Source: CAZRXG01 sp964603985 (GTDB lineage: Bacteria > Chloroflexota > Anaerolineae > Aggregatilineales > UBA3940). Taken from it: 64,000 nt of DNA. The notes under the pieces are model-generated. The model searched no databases, was not told where the DNA came from, and worked only from the letters and a program-made list of their open reading frames with translations. The stretch lies in contig CAZRXG010000003.1 of assembly GCA_964603985.1 (NCBI GenBank), positions 124,001 through 188,000 of the forward strand, in the 5' to 3' direction. How positions within the stretch are numbered: position 1 is the stretch's first letter; each line of letters starts with the position of its first letter. Positions 39,311 to 48,529 of the stretch are shown here, in pieces. A program made the translations under genes and the position numbers.

Positions 39311-40114
39311 TTACCCATAAACCTCCGGGCGTCGATCCTCAAAGACCGGTATTTTCCCCCTCGCGTCGGGGACGGTGGACAGGTCAAGCGTGGCGGTGAG
39401 CAGGATCTCCCGGTCGCCGCCTTCGACCACCACCTCGCCCCAGGCATCGACGATCGCCGAGTGGCCGCAGAAGCGCGTGTCACCATCCCGGCCCACCCGA
39501 TTGCAGCCCACGACGATCATCTGGTTCTCAATTGCCCGCGCCCGCAGGAGAGTTCGCCAGTGCTCCAGCCGGGGATAGGGCCACTGTGCGGGCACAATGA
39601 CCATCGCCGCACCGGCGAGCGCGTAACCCCGGAACAGCTCCGGGAAGCGTAAATCGTAGCAGATCGCCACGCCGGTCCTGCCCCAGGGGAAAGACAGGCA
39701 GAGAGGGTCATCGCCGGGGAGCAAGAAGCGATCCTCTTCCATCAGGCGGAAAAGGTGCAGCTTGCGGTAAACGCCCTGCCGACCGTCGGGGCCGAACCAC
39801 ACCGCCGTGTTATAGGCGCGACGGGTAGATGGCTCAGAGGGTAAGGGGGGCATCGCCTCTAACATCGAGCCGATGACGTGAATCCGGTGCTTCCCGGCCA
39901 GATCGGCCACCTCTGCGAACCGCCCCTCGCCGAGAGGAGAGCCTAATTCGGCAGCCCGGTCCAATGCGTAGCCGGTATCCCATAACTCCGGGAATACGGC
40001 AATATCGGCCCCCCGGCGCGCCGACTCCGCGATCCACTCGCGCACGCGGGCCAGATTGTGCTCAGGCTCACCCGCTCGTACATCCAGTTGCCCCAGGCTG
40101 ATGGTGATCTTCAT
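39311..40114 (-). CDS. Carbon-nitrogen hydrolase (nitrilase superfamily)
   Basis: 267 residues. The catalytic triad is visible: Glu in DIAVFPELWDTGYALD, Lys in GVYRKLHLFRLMEED, and Cys in GVAICYDLRFPELFRGYALA. These proteins hydrolyse amides in the cytoplasm; R-F-P-E and the Nit-like spacing suggest an omega-amidase or Nit-type enzyme, which cannot be separated here. The ATG at 40114 starts the conserved KITISLGQLDVRAGEP; an ATG at 40192 would add 26 residues of no family resemblance. It is transcribed away from the secreted repeat protein, with 59 nt to the ADP-ribosylglycohydrolase. Confidence 0.9.
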   Translation of the reverse strand: MKITISLGQLDVRAGEPEHNLARVREWIAESARRGADIAVFPELWDTGYALDRAAELGSPLGEGRFAEVADLAGKHRIHVIGSMLEAMPPLPSEPSTRRAYNTAVWFGPDGRQGVYRKLHLFRLMEEDRFLLPGDDPLCLSFPWGRTGVAICYDLRFPELFRGYALAGAAMVIVPAQWPYPRLEHWRTLLRARAIENQMIVVGCNRVGRDGDTRFCGHSAIVDAWGEVVVEGGDREILLTATLDLSTVPDARGKIPVFEDRRPEVYG

Positions 40115-40176
40115 GCTGACTTCACTTCTCGGCACGGCGAACGGATACACGTGAACATCAAGAAACGGGCGTTCGG

Positions 40177-40204
40177 TTGCGGGCTGGGACATAAGTCCTA
40201 TAAT
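40177..40204 (+). promoter_or_regulatory. Promoter of the secreted repeat-protein gene (TTGCGG-16-TATAAT)
   Basis: TATAAT at 40199-40204 with TTGCGG 16 bases upstream, 47 bases before the ATG. Confidence 0.5.
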
Positions 40205-40251
40205 TCAACCATAGAGTATATGTTCAGCCTGCGCGCCGGGCAAGGTGCATC

Positions 40252-41136
40252 ATGCGCAACGTGCGTCGCCTGTTACCCCTTTTCGTCGCGGCTGTCCTGG
40301 TGACCGCCGCGGTTGGTGTGCTTGTGCTCCGCCAGGGCAATGCGTTCCACACACGCTACTTCTCCGAAACAGGACACATCGTCCGGGATCCGTTTCTGTC
40401 TTACTACGATGGGCATGGCGGTATTGCGACCTTTGGCTTTCCCCTGACAGACGCTTACACCGGTTCCGACGGCACCCTGGTGCAGACCTTCCAGCGCGCA
40501 CAGTTGCAGTTGACGGTGCGCGGCGTCGAGCTTGCGCCGATTGGCGCGGCTTTTCGCCTGGGCGATGGCGCAGCCAATCACGCTGTGGCCGGGGTGTTTG
40601 CAGAGTTCTACAGCGCGCGAGGGGGCGATGCCTTCTTTGGCCGCCCACTGAACGACGCACACGAGGAGAACGGTCTGCTCGTCCAGGATTTCGAGCGGGC
40701 CAGGCTGGTGCGGGACCGCATCGGCGAGGTGCGACTGGCCGACCTGGGAGCGGCTTATCTGGCGGCCTTCCCGCCGCCGGACGAGAGCGGTCAGGCAGCC
40801 TTTCGTCTGCGCGGGACACCCACACCGCCGCCCTCGGTGCGCCTGTACGTGTCTGTGGAGCGGCCCACCGTCGGGCAGGGCGAGCGGCAGACGCTCTACC
40901 TCTACGTTGAGGACGACGAGGGCCATCCGGTGGCGGACGCGCAGGCGCTTGCCGTTTTGCGATACGACAACGCCATCGCCGAGGTTGAGCTGCCTGCCAC
41001 CGATCCGCGCGGGTTCTCCAGCGCGACGTTCATCGTGCCGCCTGCGGCACCCGGCGGGCAGGTCGTCGTCGAGATGCACGTGCTGGCCGGGGAAGTTTTC
41101 CTGACGGTTGAGACAACCTACTTCCAGTGGTGGTAA
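40252..41136 (+). CDS. Secreted protein with LGFP-like repeats and a C-terminal beta domain
   Basis: 294 residues. An N-terminal signal anchor (about 6-26, LLPLFVAAVLVTAAVGVLVL) is followed by two repeats: FLSYYDGHGGIATFGFPLTD with LVQTFQRAQLQL, and FAEFYSARGGDAFFGRPLND with LVQDFERARLVR. This Y/F-x-x-x-G-G-x-x-x-F-G-x-P-L pattern, followed by an aromatic E/Q-R-A strand, is frequent in exported Chloroflexota proteins and resembles LGFP modules that associate with the cell envelope. A Pro-rich linker (GTPTPPPSVR) leads to a beta-sandwich-like end (about 200-294). Function is unknown; an envelope or glycan-binding role is inferred. Confidence 0.7.
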   Translation: MRNVRRLLPLFVAAVLVTAAVGVLVLRQGNAFHTRYFSETGHIVRDPFLSYYDGHGGIATFGFPLTDAYTGSDGTLVQTFQRAQLQLTVRGVELAPIGAAFRLGDGAANHAVAGVFAEFYSARGGDAFFGRPLNDAHEENGLLVQDFERARLVRDRIGEVRLADLGAAYLAAFPPPDESGQAAFRLRGTPTPPPSVRLYVSVERPTVGQGERQTLYLYVEDDEGHPVADAQALAVLRYDNAIAEVELPATDPRGFSSATFIVPPAAPGGQVVVEMHVLAGEVFLTVETTYFQWW

Positions 41137-41160
41137 ACCACCATCGGTAAGACGCAACAG

Positions 41161-41192
41161 GCCGACGCTGAGCGTCGGCTTCGTTCGTTCTA
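41161..41192. terminator. Intrinsic terminator between converging genes
   Basis: GCCGACG (41161-41167) pairs with CGTCGGC (41173-41179) around a short loop, followed by a T-rich run TTCGTTCGTTCT. It ends the 40252 transcript and possibly the leftward one. Confidence 0.6.
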
Positions 41193-41218
41193 TTCAGGCC
41201 GGGGCCGGACAACGCTCG

Positions 41219-41545
41219 CTAGGCGTCCTCTTCCTCCCCGGATGCCTCTGCGCCCTCAACCTCTGAGTCCTCCTCGGCTGCGCCCTCAACCTCTGAGTCC
41301 TCCTCGTCTTCCCAACTGATGATCCAGATGCAGGCTCCGGCCACGAGCACCGTAGCCACGATGAGGGCCACCCACTGTCCGGGCAGCAGACCCACGTCAC
41401 GCGCTTCGACGACCAGCAGGATGACCATGCCCAGCGCGAGCACAAACCAGGCAGACAGACGGGGATGCGCTTCGATCCAGCGAACGACCGGCCCCAATGG
41501 ACCGCTGCGTAAATTATCCAGTGTGCGACTAAAAAACTCGGTCAT
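41219..41545 (-). CDS. Small two-helix membrane protein with an acidic repeat tail
   Basis: 108 residues. Two hydrophobic helices at about 31-46 and 56-76 (WFVLALGMVILLVVEARDVG, WVALIVATVLVAGACIWIIS) are followed by a tail almost wholly of Glu, Asp, Ser and Ala with a duplicated EEDSEVEGA, coded by a near-perfect 29-bp direct repeat. No domain is recognised. The ATG at 41545 has AGAGG four bases upstream. It lies 42 nt downstream of coaE on the same strand. The function is unknown. Confidence 0.65.
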   Translation of the reverse strand: MTEFFSRTLDNLRSGPLGPVVRWIEAHPRLSAWFVLALGMVILLVVEARDVGLLPGQWVALIVATVLVAGACIWIISWEDEEDSEVEGAAEEDSEVEGAEASGEEEDA

Positions 41546-41587
41546 CAAACCTCTCAAATTTCGGATTTCAAGGCCCGGACACCCGGC

Positions 41588-42739
41588 CTAGATCGGCCTC
41601 AGGACGCGATCCTCGCGCAGCCGCTTGACAACCATGTACGAGTTGGGTGGAGCGGATTCCTGGGCGGCCTCGCGCCAGTCAGGGATGCGTAGATCATCGA
41701 GGGTCTGCTGTTCGTAGCCTTTGGCCAGAACGGCTTTACGAATCTCGTCCGGCGTATCACTGGGCAAAAAGATCAGCGAAATCTCGGCCTGCAGGGCGTT
41801 AGCTGCATTCTCAATCGTATCGATCAGAGTGCCGACGACCTCCTTGGTTGGGCCGTCGGAGGCGAGGACGAATTCGTCGGTCCTGGCAATGAGATTCTCA
41901 ACCTGGCAGCCACCAAGGCCGATGAGATCGTCGCCGGCGTAGGCGAGCATGTACGCCTTCTCGCCGAAGCGGTGCATCACGTCGGTGCGGGTGAGCGACT
42001 TCCCAAGCCGCTGGCTGAGGAAAGTGGCGATGGCCTCGGCCAGCTTGGGACTGCCGCGCTTGATGGTGATCTGCACCTCACCGGGGACCGGCTCCTTCAC
42101 GACGACCGGCTCAGGCTCAGGGGTAGGCTCGATCTCGCCGACCAGGTCACGGAAGTGCTTCTGCACCTGGTCGAAGGTGCTCTCGTAGTTGCCGGAGTTG
42201 TCAATGATGACCGCCGCCTTGGCGACTTTCTCCGCCTGCGAGGGCTGGGCCGCGATGCGCACTTTGGCGGCAGGCTCACTGAGCTTGCGATGCTGCATCA
42301 GGCGCTGCAACTGGGCAGATACAGACACATCGACCACCCAGACGGCATCACAGCCGTCTGCAAGGCCGCTCTCGAAGAGCTTGATCGCCTCGATGACGAC
42401 CACCTTCTGGCCCGCCCGCCGGATCAGAAGGTCGATCACTTCCTCGACGATGGGATGGGTGATCGCCTCAAGCTGGGCCAGGGCGTCCGGGGTGGAGAAG
42501 ACGACGTTGCCCAGTTTTTCGCGGTCGATCTTGCCACCGGGGTCGAGTATCCACTTGCCGAAGGTGTCGACGATGGGCTGGTAGGCGGGCGCGCCGGGTG
42601 ACATAGCACGATGGGCGAGGCCGTCGGCGTCGATGCCAAACGCATCGAGGTGTTCCAGCATACGCCGCACGACGCTTTTGCCGGTCGCGATGTTTCCGGT
42701 TATTCCAATGACGGTTTTATCGGGCCAGCGGCTGCTCAC
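41588..42739 (-). CDS. coaE: Dephospho-CoA kinase with an extra C-terminal domain
   Basis: 383 residues, about twice the usual 200. The first 205 residues are dephospho-CoA kinase (last step of CoA synthesis): P-loop GITGNIATGKSVVRRML, DADGLAHRAM, HPIVEEVIDLLI and QLQRLMQHRKLSEPAAKVRI, DNSGNYEST. After a Pro/Glu/Val linker (EPTPEPEPVVVKEPVPGE) comes about 165 residues (IKRGSPKLAEAIATFLSQRL, YAGDDLIGLGGCQVENLIAR, FLPSDTPDEIRKAVLAKGYE) that looks like a GNAT-type fold. GNAT domains use acetyl-CoA, so fusion to a CoA-making enzyme is suggestive. The GTG at 42739 has GGAG six bases upstream; a TTG is four codons earlier. Confidence 0.85.
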   Translation of the reverse strand: MSSRWPDKTVIGITGNIATGKSVVRRMLEHLDAFGIDADGLAHRAMSPGAPAYQPIVDTFGKWILDPGGKIDREKLGNVVFSTPDALAQLEAITHPIVEEVIDLLIRRAGQKVVVIEAIKLFESGLADGCDAVWVVDVSVSAQLQRLMQHRKLSEPAAKVRIAAQPSQAEKVAKAAVIIDNSGNYESTFDQVQKHFRDLVGEIEPTPEPEPVVVKEPVPGEVQITIKRGSPKLAEAIATFLSQRLGKSLTRTDVMHRFGEKAYMLAYAGDDLIGLGGCQVENLIARTDEFVLASDGPTKEVVGTLIDTIENAANALQAEISLIFLPSDTPDEIRKAVLAKGYEQQTLDDLRIPDWREAAQESAPPNSYMVVKRLREDRVLRPI

Positions 42740-42944
42740 GGATAACTCCAATTTGCACTGATAGCAGGAACGGGTAGCAGTGTCGGTATTCTAGCCTTAG
42801 CGGGGTGAAGCGTCAAGCGCGGCCCGAGGGGAAGTAGCTAAAAGAACGGTGACATTAGAGTGGAACACGTCTGTATACAGGGGGGATCTCCTCGCGATTG
42901 GTCACAGGATATACCCTTTTGTGGAGGCGATTCCGAAATTGTCC

Positions 42945-42950
42945 TATAAT
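42945..42950 (+). promoter_or_regulatory. -10 element before the 43020 gene
   Basis: A perfect TATAAT, 70 bases before the ATG; no clear -35. It lies in the 280-bp gap after coaE, which otherwise shows no gene. Confidence 0.45.
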
Positions 42951-43019
42951 CGTAGTAGGGTTTGGGTTCTTTTTGCACCGGAAGCATACAAGATGGATAC
43001 CGGTACCCGGAGGTATAAC

Positions 43020-43820
43020 ATGCCCAGCGAGGATGAGAACAACTCCACACAAGAGCAGGAGCAATCGTCAAGGCTGCGCGCCAGGGCCGAACTGTACGAG
43101 CGTGCCGCACAGGCCCAGGAGGAGAAGAAGGCGAAGGAGAAGAGGAAGCGAGACCCTCTTCTGCACAAAGTGACAGGAACAGGCCCGCTACAGGATCCAG
43201 ACGGCGACGCCATCGGTGCAGCCATTGCCGGGACCGCTCCGGCGGCGCGCTCCGTGACGCAAATCGTCGACAGGTATCTGCCGCTCACCCACCGGCTGCA
43301 CCCCGTTTTGCCGAAGGACACCCTGAGCCTCAGCGACATAGAGGGACTTGACGTTGCCAGCTACGATGCCAACTTCCGGCGCGCCGCGTTCGTGGTCAGC
43401 CAGCTCGAAGAGCAGTTTGAGAGGAGCGACGAGGCCTACCACCCCAGCCTTGTCGACGCCGCCGAGACCCTTCTAAGAGACAAGGCTGTTACAGCCAGGT
43501 TTATGCTCGAACTGTTTGGGCTGCTCAAACACGTTCGTGGCTACAACTATCCAACGTGGGCACAGTGGGAAGAGTACCAGAGAGGCTCTGCTACAGTCGT
43601 CCTGTATCATTACGTCATCAGCTTTGACCAGTTGTTCAAGCCAAGGACGCCCCAGGAACACCTCGCCGCCACTGCCCACGCCGTTGACGCTTTTATGCAC
43701 TACGTAGACCAGGCTGCGCTGCCGGACGAGGAGCACACGCCCAGGTACCGCGCCATCAAGATGCTGCTTCTCAAAGCTGTGGAAGTGGGCGGCATCTCAC
43801 CGCCGGACTTCGAGATGTGA
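43020..43820 (+). CDS. Hypothetical protein with a charged coiled-coil N-terminus
   Basis: 266 residues from the ATG at 43020, which has GGAGG six bases upstream; an in-frame extension to 42849 crosses the -10 box and is not used. The first 65 residues are very hydrophilic (QEQEQSSRLRARAELYERAA, then KKAKEKRKRDP) and likely helical or disordered. The remainder is mainly alpha-helical (DANFRRAAFVVSQLEEQFER, ARFMLELFGLLKHVRGYNYP, VLYHYVISFDQLFKPRTP). There is no signal peptide, membrane helix or catalytic motif. I do not recognise the family. It converges on mutS with a four-base gap and seems to stand alone. Confidence 0.65.
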   Translation: MPSEDENNSTQEQEQSSRLRARAELYERAAQAQEEKKAKEKRKRDPLLHKVTGTGPLQDPDGDAIGAAIAGTAPAARSVTQIVDRYLPLTHRLHPVLPKDTLSLSDIEGLDVASYDANFRRAAFVVSQLEEQFERSDEAYHPSLVDAAETLLRDKAVTARFMLELFGLLKHVRGYNYPTWAQWEEYQRGSATVVLYHYVISFDQLFKPRTPQEHLAATAHAVDAFMHYVDQAALPDEEHTPRYRAIKMLLLKAVEVGGISPPDFEM

Positions 43821-43824
43821 CGGG

Positions 43825-46458
43825 TTACGAATCATCCTCCGCTGCGCGGCGCTGAAGCTCGTACAGCAGCGTGATGGCGTCGATGGGGGATATTTCCTCG
43901 ACGTTCAATTTGCGCAGTTCCTCAATGACAGGGTGCGGCCCGGCGCGGAAGAATGAAAGCTGTTGAGGGGCGTCGGGCCTGTCCGGCTGATCTGCTTCCT
44001 CGCTCCCGATGGCCCACACGTTGTGCTGGCTCTCCAACACCTTCAAGATTTCGGCGGCGCGCTGCACCACGCTCCTGGGCACACCGGCCAGTTGGGCAAC
44101 GTGAATCCCGTAGCTCTTGTCGGCCTTGCCGGGTGTGATGGTATGCAGAAAAGCGACCTGGTCGCCCTGCTCGGCCACCTCGATGCTGTAATTCGCCACG
44201 CGGGGCAGGATGTTCTCCAGTTCGGTCAGCTCGTGGTAGTGCGTGGCAAAGAGCGTCTTGCCACCCATGCGGGGGTGGTTGTGAAGGTACTCAAGCACCG
44301 CGCGGGCGATGGCCAGACCGTCGTAGGTGCTGGTGCCGCGCCCGATCTCGTCGAGGATAACCAGGCTGCGGCGGCTGCTCTGCTGAAGGATCAGCGCGGT
44401 CTCGACCATCTCAACCATGAAGGTGCTCTGCCCGGCGTAGATCTCGTCCTGCGCGCCGATGCGGGTGAAGATACGATCCACCAGACCGATGTGGGCCTCG
44501 TCGGCGGGGACGAAGCTGCCGATCTGCGCCAGCAGGACAATCAGCGCGACCTGGCGCAGGTAGGTGCTCTTGCCGGACATGTTAGGGCCGGTGAGGATGT
44601 GGATGCGGCTGCCGCCTGAAAAAGAGGTGCCGTTGGGCACAAAGCGCCTGCCGTGCAGCAGTTGCTCGACGACGGGATGCCGCCCGGCCTGGATTTCGAG
44701 CACGTCTTCGCTGCTCAGGTGGGGGCGGACGTAGCCGTAACGCGCGGCGACCTCGGCCAGCGCAGAGGTCACGTCGAGGCGTGCCAGGGCGCGCGCCGTG
44801 CCGAGCAGCGGGCTGCTGTAGGTGGCGATCTGGCTCAGAAGACCCCGGTAGAGTTTGACCTCCAGGGTGTGGATCTCCTCTTCGGCGTTGAGCAGCCGCA
44901 CCTCAACCTCTTTCATCTCCGGGGTGATGTAGCGCTCGGCGTTGACGAGCGTTTGCTTGCGGATGTAGTCGTCCGGGACGAGGTCGCTGTTGGCTTTGGT
45001 CACCTCGATGTAGTATCCAAAGACCTTGTTGTAGCCCACTTTGAGCGTCTTGATGCCGGTGCGCTCGCGCTCGACGGCTTCCAGGCTGTTGATGTACTCG
45101 CGGGCGTCGGCGCTGGCGGTGACAACGGCGTCAAGCTCAGGGGAGTAGCCGCCCCGGATCAGGCCGACGGTGCTGAGCGTGGCGGGCGGATCGTCAACCA
45201 GCGCCCTGGCGACCAGGTCGGCCACGTCTTCGACCGGATTGAGGGCGTGCGCCAGGTCGGCGAGCGCCTGGCCCTGCCCGATCAGATAGCCGCGCAGGGC
45301 GGGCACGCGTTCAAGCGTCTCTTTCAGGCTGATCAACTCGCGCGGGGTGGCTGCCCCAGTCAGGATGCGGTTGGTCAGACGCTCCAGGTCGCCGGTGCTG
45401 TGCAGCGCATCGCGGACCTGGGCGCGTAGCATGCCATCGACGTAAAACGCCTCGACCAGATCCAGCCGCCGGTTGAGCCTCTCCAGGTCGAGCAGAGGGC
45501 GGCTGAGCCAGCGCCGCAGCAGACGCCCCCCCATCGCGGTGGTGGTGTGGTCGATCACACCCAGCAGCGACTCGCGCGTCCGCCGCTCGCGGATGGTTTC
45601 GGTCAGCTCGAGGTTGCGGCGGGTGGCGGCATCGAGCACCATGTACTCGTCGGTGGTATACGTGGCGAGCGTGGTAAGCTGGTCAAGGGAACCGCGCTGC
45701 GTGTCCTGTAGATAGGCCAACAGCGCCCCGGCTGCGGCGGTCGCCAGGGACAACCCCTCCAGCCCGAAAGCTGCCAGGCTGCTGACCTCAAAGTGCGCTT
45801 CCAGCGCCCCGGCGGCGGTCTGAGGGTCAAAGCGCCAGTCGGGGAACGACGTGACGTGTACCTCCTCGCTGTTGAGCAGCGAGACCCCGGCCTCGGCAAT
45901 GCTTTCGGGGAGTATGCACTCGCGGGGGGCAAGGCGGGCGATCTCCTGGTGCACCAGGCCCGGCACATCGCCTCCCGAAAGCTCGGCGGTGGCAAACTCG
46001 CCGGTCGAGATGTCGGCGTAGGCGATGCCCGCGCCTACCAGCACTGCCTCGTCGTCGCGATATACCGGCGCAACGGCGAGCAGATAGTTGTTACGCTTTT
46101 CCGGGAGGAGGGACGGCTCGGTGACGGTGCCGGGCGTGACAACCCGCACCACCTCGCGCGCCATCAGGCCCTGCACCGGTTCGTCGCCGATCTGCTCACA
46201 GATAGCGACGTGATAGCCTTTCTCGATCAGGCGGGCGACGTAGTTCTCGGCGGCGTGATAGGGGACCCCGGCCATTGGCACGCGCTGGTTTTTGGCAACA
46301 TTACGGCTGGTCAGGACGATGTCCAGCTCGCGCGCGGCGATCTCTGCGTCCTGGTCGAAGGTTTCGTAGAAGTCGCCCAGGCGGAAAAAGACGATGGCGT
46401 TGGGGAACTGTTTCTTGACCTCAAGATATTGTCGCCGCACAGGCGTGACTTTGCTCAT
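43825..46458 (-). CDS. mutS: DNA mismatch repair protein MutS
   Basis: 877 residues, a full-length MutS1. The mismatch-reading motif is FFRLGDFYETFDQDA (Phe-x-Glu) at about 25. The connector, lever (LDRLNRRLDLVEAFYVDGML) and clamp (TGIKTLKVGYNKVFGYYIEV) follow. The ATPase has Walker A LTGPNMSGKSTYLRQ, DEIGRGTSTYDGLAIARAV (Walker B) and FATHYHELTEL. MutS recognises base mismatches and small loops after replication. The C-terminus has the HVAQLAGVPRSVVQRAAEIL helix-turn-helix. No mutL lies nearby. It is divergent from fhs. Confidence 0.97.
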   Translation of the reverse strand: MSKVTPVRRQYLEVKKQFPNAIVFFRLGDFYETFDQDAEIAARELDIVLTSRNVAKNQRVPMAGVPYHAAENYVARLIEKGYHVAICEQIGDEPVQGLMAREVVRVVTPGTVTEPSLLPEKRNNYLLAVAPVYRDDEAVLVGAGIAYADISTGEFATAELSGGDVPGLVHQEIARLAPRECILPESIAEAGVSLLNSEEVHVTSFPDWRFDPQTAAGALEAHFEVSSLAAFGLEGLSLATAAAGALLAYLQDTQRGSLDQLTTLATYTTDEYMVLDAATRRNLELTETIRERRTRESLLGVIDHTTTAMGGRLLRRWLSRPLLDLERLNRRLDLVEAFYVDGMLRAQVRDALHSTGDLERLTNRILTGAATPRELISLKETLERVPALRGYLIGQGQALADLAHALNPVEDVADLVARALVDDPPATLSTVGLIRGGYSPELDAVVTASADAREYINSLEAVERERTGIKTLKVGYNKVFGYYIEVTKANSDLVPDDYIRKQTLVNAERYITPEMKEVEVRLLNAEEEIHTLEVKLYRGLLSQIATYSSPLLGTARALARLDVTSALAEVAARYGYVRPHLSSEDVLEIQAGRHPVVEQLLHGRRFVPNGTSFSGGSRIHILTGPNMSGKSTYLRQVALIVLLAQIGSFVPADEAHIGLVDRIFTRIGAQDEIYAGQSTFMVEMVETALILQQSSRRSLVILDEIGRGTSTYDGLAIARAVLEYLHNHPRMGGKTLFATHYHELTELENILPRVANYSIEVAEQGDQVAFLHTITPGKADKSYGIHVAQLAGVPRSVVQRAAEILKVLESQHNVWAIGSEEADQPDRPDAPQQLSFFRAGPHPVIEELRKLNVEEISPIDAITLLYELQRRAAEDDS

Positions 46459-46630
46459 AGAAGTGTCTCAATCTATACTTGGGAGGGTCCCCGGAGTGGC
46501 CCGATTGTATTGCATCCTACCGTCCGCGACAACTGGGGGGAGCGAGGCGGGTGAGCCGATGCGGGCGTGGATGGCGGCAGGTGCCGGGAGCACCGGGCGT
46601 TCTTACTTCCAGCGGGCAGAAAAATCGTGG

Positions 46631-46636
46631 TACAAT
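46631..46636 (+). promoter_or_regulatory. -10 element before fhs
   Basis: TACAAT about 94 bases before the fhs ATG; the -35 region is poor. It lies in the 271-bp divergent gap between mutS and fhs, where no gene is seen. Confidence 0.35.
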
Positions 46637-46729
46637 CGAGATTGTGAAAAAATGTGCGTTCGAGAGGAGGCTATCCTCTCACAATGTTGTTTCTTTGATC
46701 CACTTCACTACTAGTCAGGAGAGATTTCC

Positions 46730-48502
46730 ATGCCAAAAGTAGTTCCCAGCGACATTGAAATTGCCCAGGCAGCAGACTTGCGCCCGGCCATCGAGATAGC
46801 CGAAAAGCTCGGGCTGACCGAGGACGACCTCGACTTCCACGGCAAGTACAAGGCCAAAGTCCACCTCGATGTCCTCAAGAAGTTCGCTGACCGCCCACAG
46901 GGGAAATACATCGACGTGACGGCCATCACGCCGACCCCGCTGGGCGAGGGCAAGTCCACGACGATGGTTGGGCTGACGCAGGCCATGGGCTCTGAGCTTG
47001 GCAAGAACGTCATGTGCTGCATCCGCCAGCCCAGCATGGGACCGACCTTCAACATCAAGGGCGGGGCCGCCGGGGGTGGCTACAGCCAGGTCATCCCGAT
47101 GGAGGACTTCAACCTGCACCTGACGGGCGACATCCACGCGATCTCGGTGGCGCACAACCTGGTTGCGGCAGCGATTGACACGCGGATGTACCACGAGAGC
47201 CGCCAGACCGACGAGGCGCTGAAGCGGCGTGGCGTCACCCGCATCGACATCGACCCGGACACCATCACCTGGAACCGTGTGGTTGACGTGTGCGACCGCT
47301 CACTGCGCTCCATCAAGGTGGGCTTCAACGACGACAAGCTCAAGGATGGCTCCCCCAGCCCGATCTTCCCGCGCGCGACCGGCTTCGACATCACCGTCGC
47401 CAGTGAGCTGATGGCGATCCTGGCGCTGACCACCGGCCTCGCCGACCTGCGTGAGCGCTGCGGCAAGGTGGTGATCGGCCTTGACAAGAAGGGCAACCCG
47501 GTCAACCTGGAGCAGATGGGCGTTGCCGGGGCGGTGACGGTGCTGCTCAAGGACGCGATCATGCCTACGCTGATGCAGACGCTGGAGGGACAACCGGCTT
47601 TCGTACACGCCGGGCCGTTCGCCAACATCGCACACGGCAACTCCTCGATCATCGCCGACCAGATCGCGCTCAAGCTGTGCGACTACGTGGTCACCGAGAG
47701 CGGCTTCGGGGCAGACATCGGCATGGAGAAGTTCTTTGACATCAAGTGCCGCTACTCCGGCCTGATCCCCAACGCGGTGGTGCTGGTCGCGACGGTGCGC
47801 GCGCTCAAAATGCACGGCGGCGGCCCCAAGGTCTCGCCCGGCGCACCGCTGGACAAGGCCTACACCGAAGAGAACCTCGGACTGCTGGAGGCGGGACTGC
47901 CCAACCTGGGCGTGCACATCAAGAACGCGCTCAAGTTCGGTATCCCGGTGGTGGTGGCCGTCAACGGCTTCAAGGACGACACCCGGGCCGAGATGGAGAT
48001 GGTTCGCGAGTATGCCGTCTCGCAAGGCGCAGAAGACTCGGTCGTCAGCACGCACTGGGCCGACGGCGGCAAGGGTGCGGCCAAGCTGGCCGAGGCCGTC
48101 GTCGCTGCCTGCGAGAAGCCCAGCGACTTCAAGTTCCTCTACCCGCTGGACTGGTCGATCAAGCAGAAGATCGAGAAGATCTCGACAGACATCTACGGTG
48201 CGGACGGCGTGGCCTACGATCCGCTGGCCGAGGAACAGATCGCTTCCTACGAGAAGGCGGGCTTCGGCAATCTGCCGATCTGCATGGCGAAGACGCACCT
48301 GAGCCTGAGCCACGACCCCACTCTGAAGGGCGTCCCGACCGGCTACGATATCCCGGTGCGCGAGGTGCGAGCCAGCGTCGGCGCGGGCTTCATCTATCCC
48401 CTGATCGGCAAGATGAGCACCATGCCCGGCCTGGCGACCTACGCTGCCTTCATGGGTATCGACATCGACCTGGAGACCGGCAAGATCACCGGCCTGTTCT
48501 AG
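46730..48502 (+). CDS. fhs: Formate-tetrahydrofolate ligase
   Basis: 590 residues. It joins formate to tetrahydrofolate using ATP, the entry of formate into C1 metabolism (also a Wood-Ljungdahl methyl-branch step). Motifs: ITPTPLGEGKSTTMVGL (P-loop), IRQPSMGPTFNIKGGAAGGG, HLTGDIHAISVAHNLVAAAI, TVASELMAILALTTGLADLR and GFGADIGMEKFFDIKCRYSG. The length is slightly above the common 555-560. AGGAGA lies upstream. It forms a single-gene unit with a perfect terminator behind. A formate dehydrogenase operon (61.3 kb) in the same window could make or consume the formate. Confidence 0.97.
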   Translation: MPKVVPSDIEIAQAADLRPAIEIAEKLGLTEDDLDFHGKYKAKVHLDVLKKFADRPQGKYIDVTAITPTPLGEGKSTTMVGLTQAMGSELGKNVMCCIRQPSMGPTFNIKGGAAGGGYSQVIPMEDFNLHLTGDIHAISVAHNLVAAAIDTRMYHESRQTDEALKRRGVTRIDIDPDTITWNRVVDVCDRSLRSIKVGFNDDKLKDGSPSPIFPRATGFDITVASELMAILALTTGLADLRERCGKVVIGLDKKGNPVNLEQMGVAGAVTVLLKDAIMPTLMQTLEGQPAFVHAGPFANIAHGNSSIIADQIALKLCDYVVTESGFGADIGMEKFFDIKCRYSGLIPNAVVLVATVRALKMHGGGPKVSPGAPLDKAYTEENLGLLEAGLPNLGVHIKNALKFGIPVVVAVNGFKDDTRAEMEMVREYAVSQGAEDSVVSTHWADGGKGAAKLAEAVVAACEKPSDFKFLYPLDWSIKQKIEKISTDIYGADGVAYDPLAEEQIASYEKAGFGNLPICMAKTHLSLSHDPTLKGVPTGYDIPVREVRASVGAGFIYPLIGKMSTMPGLATYAAFMGIDIDLETGKITGLF

Positions 48503-48529
48503 CTTTTCTTCCATATGGCTGCGTTGATC

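Noticed and set aside
47300..48514. 404-codon leftward frame opposite fhs
   Set aside because: Antisense of fhs; no ribosome site, no domain.
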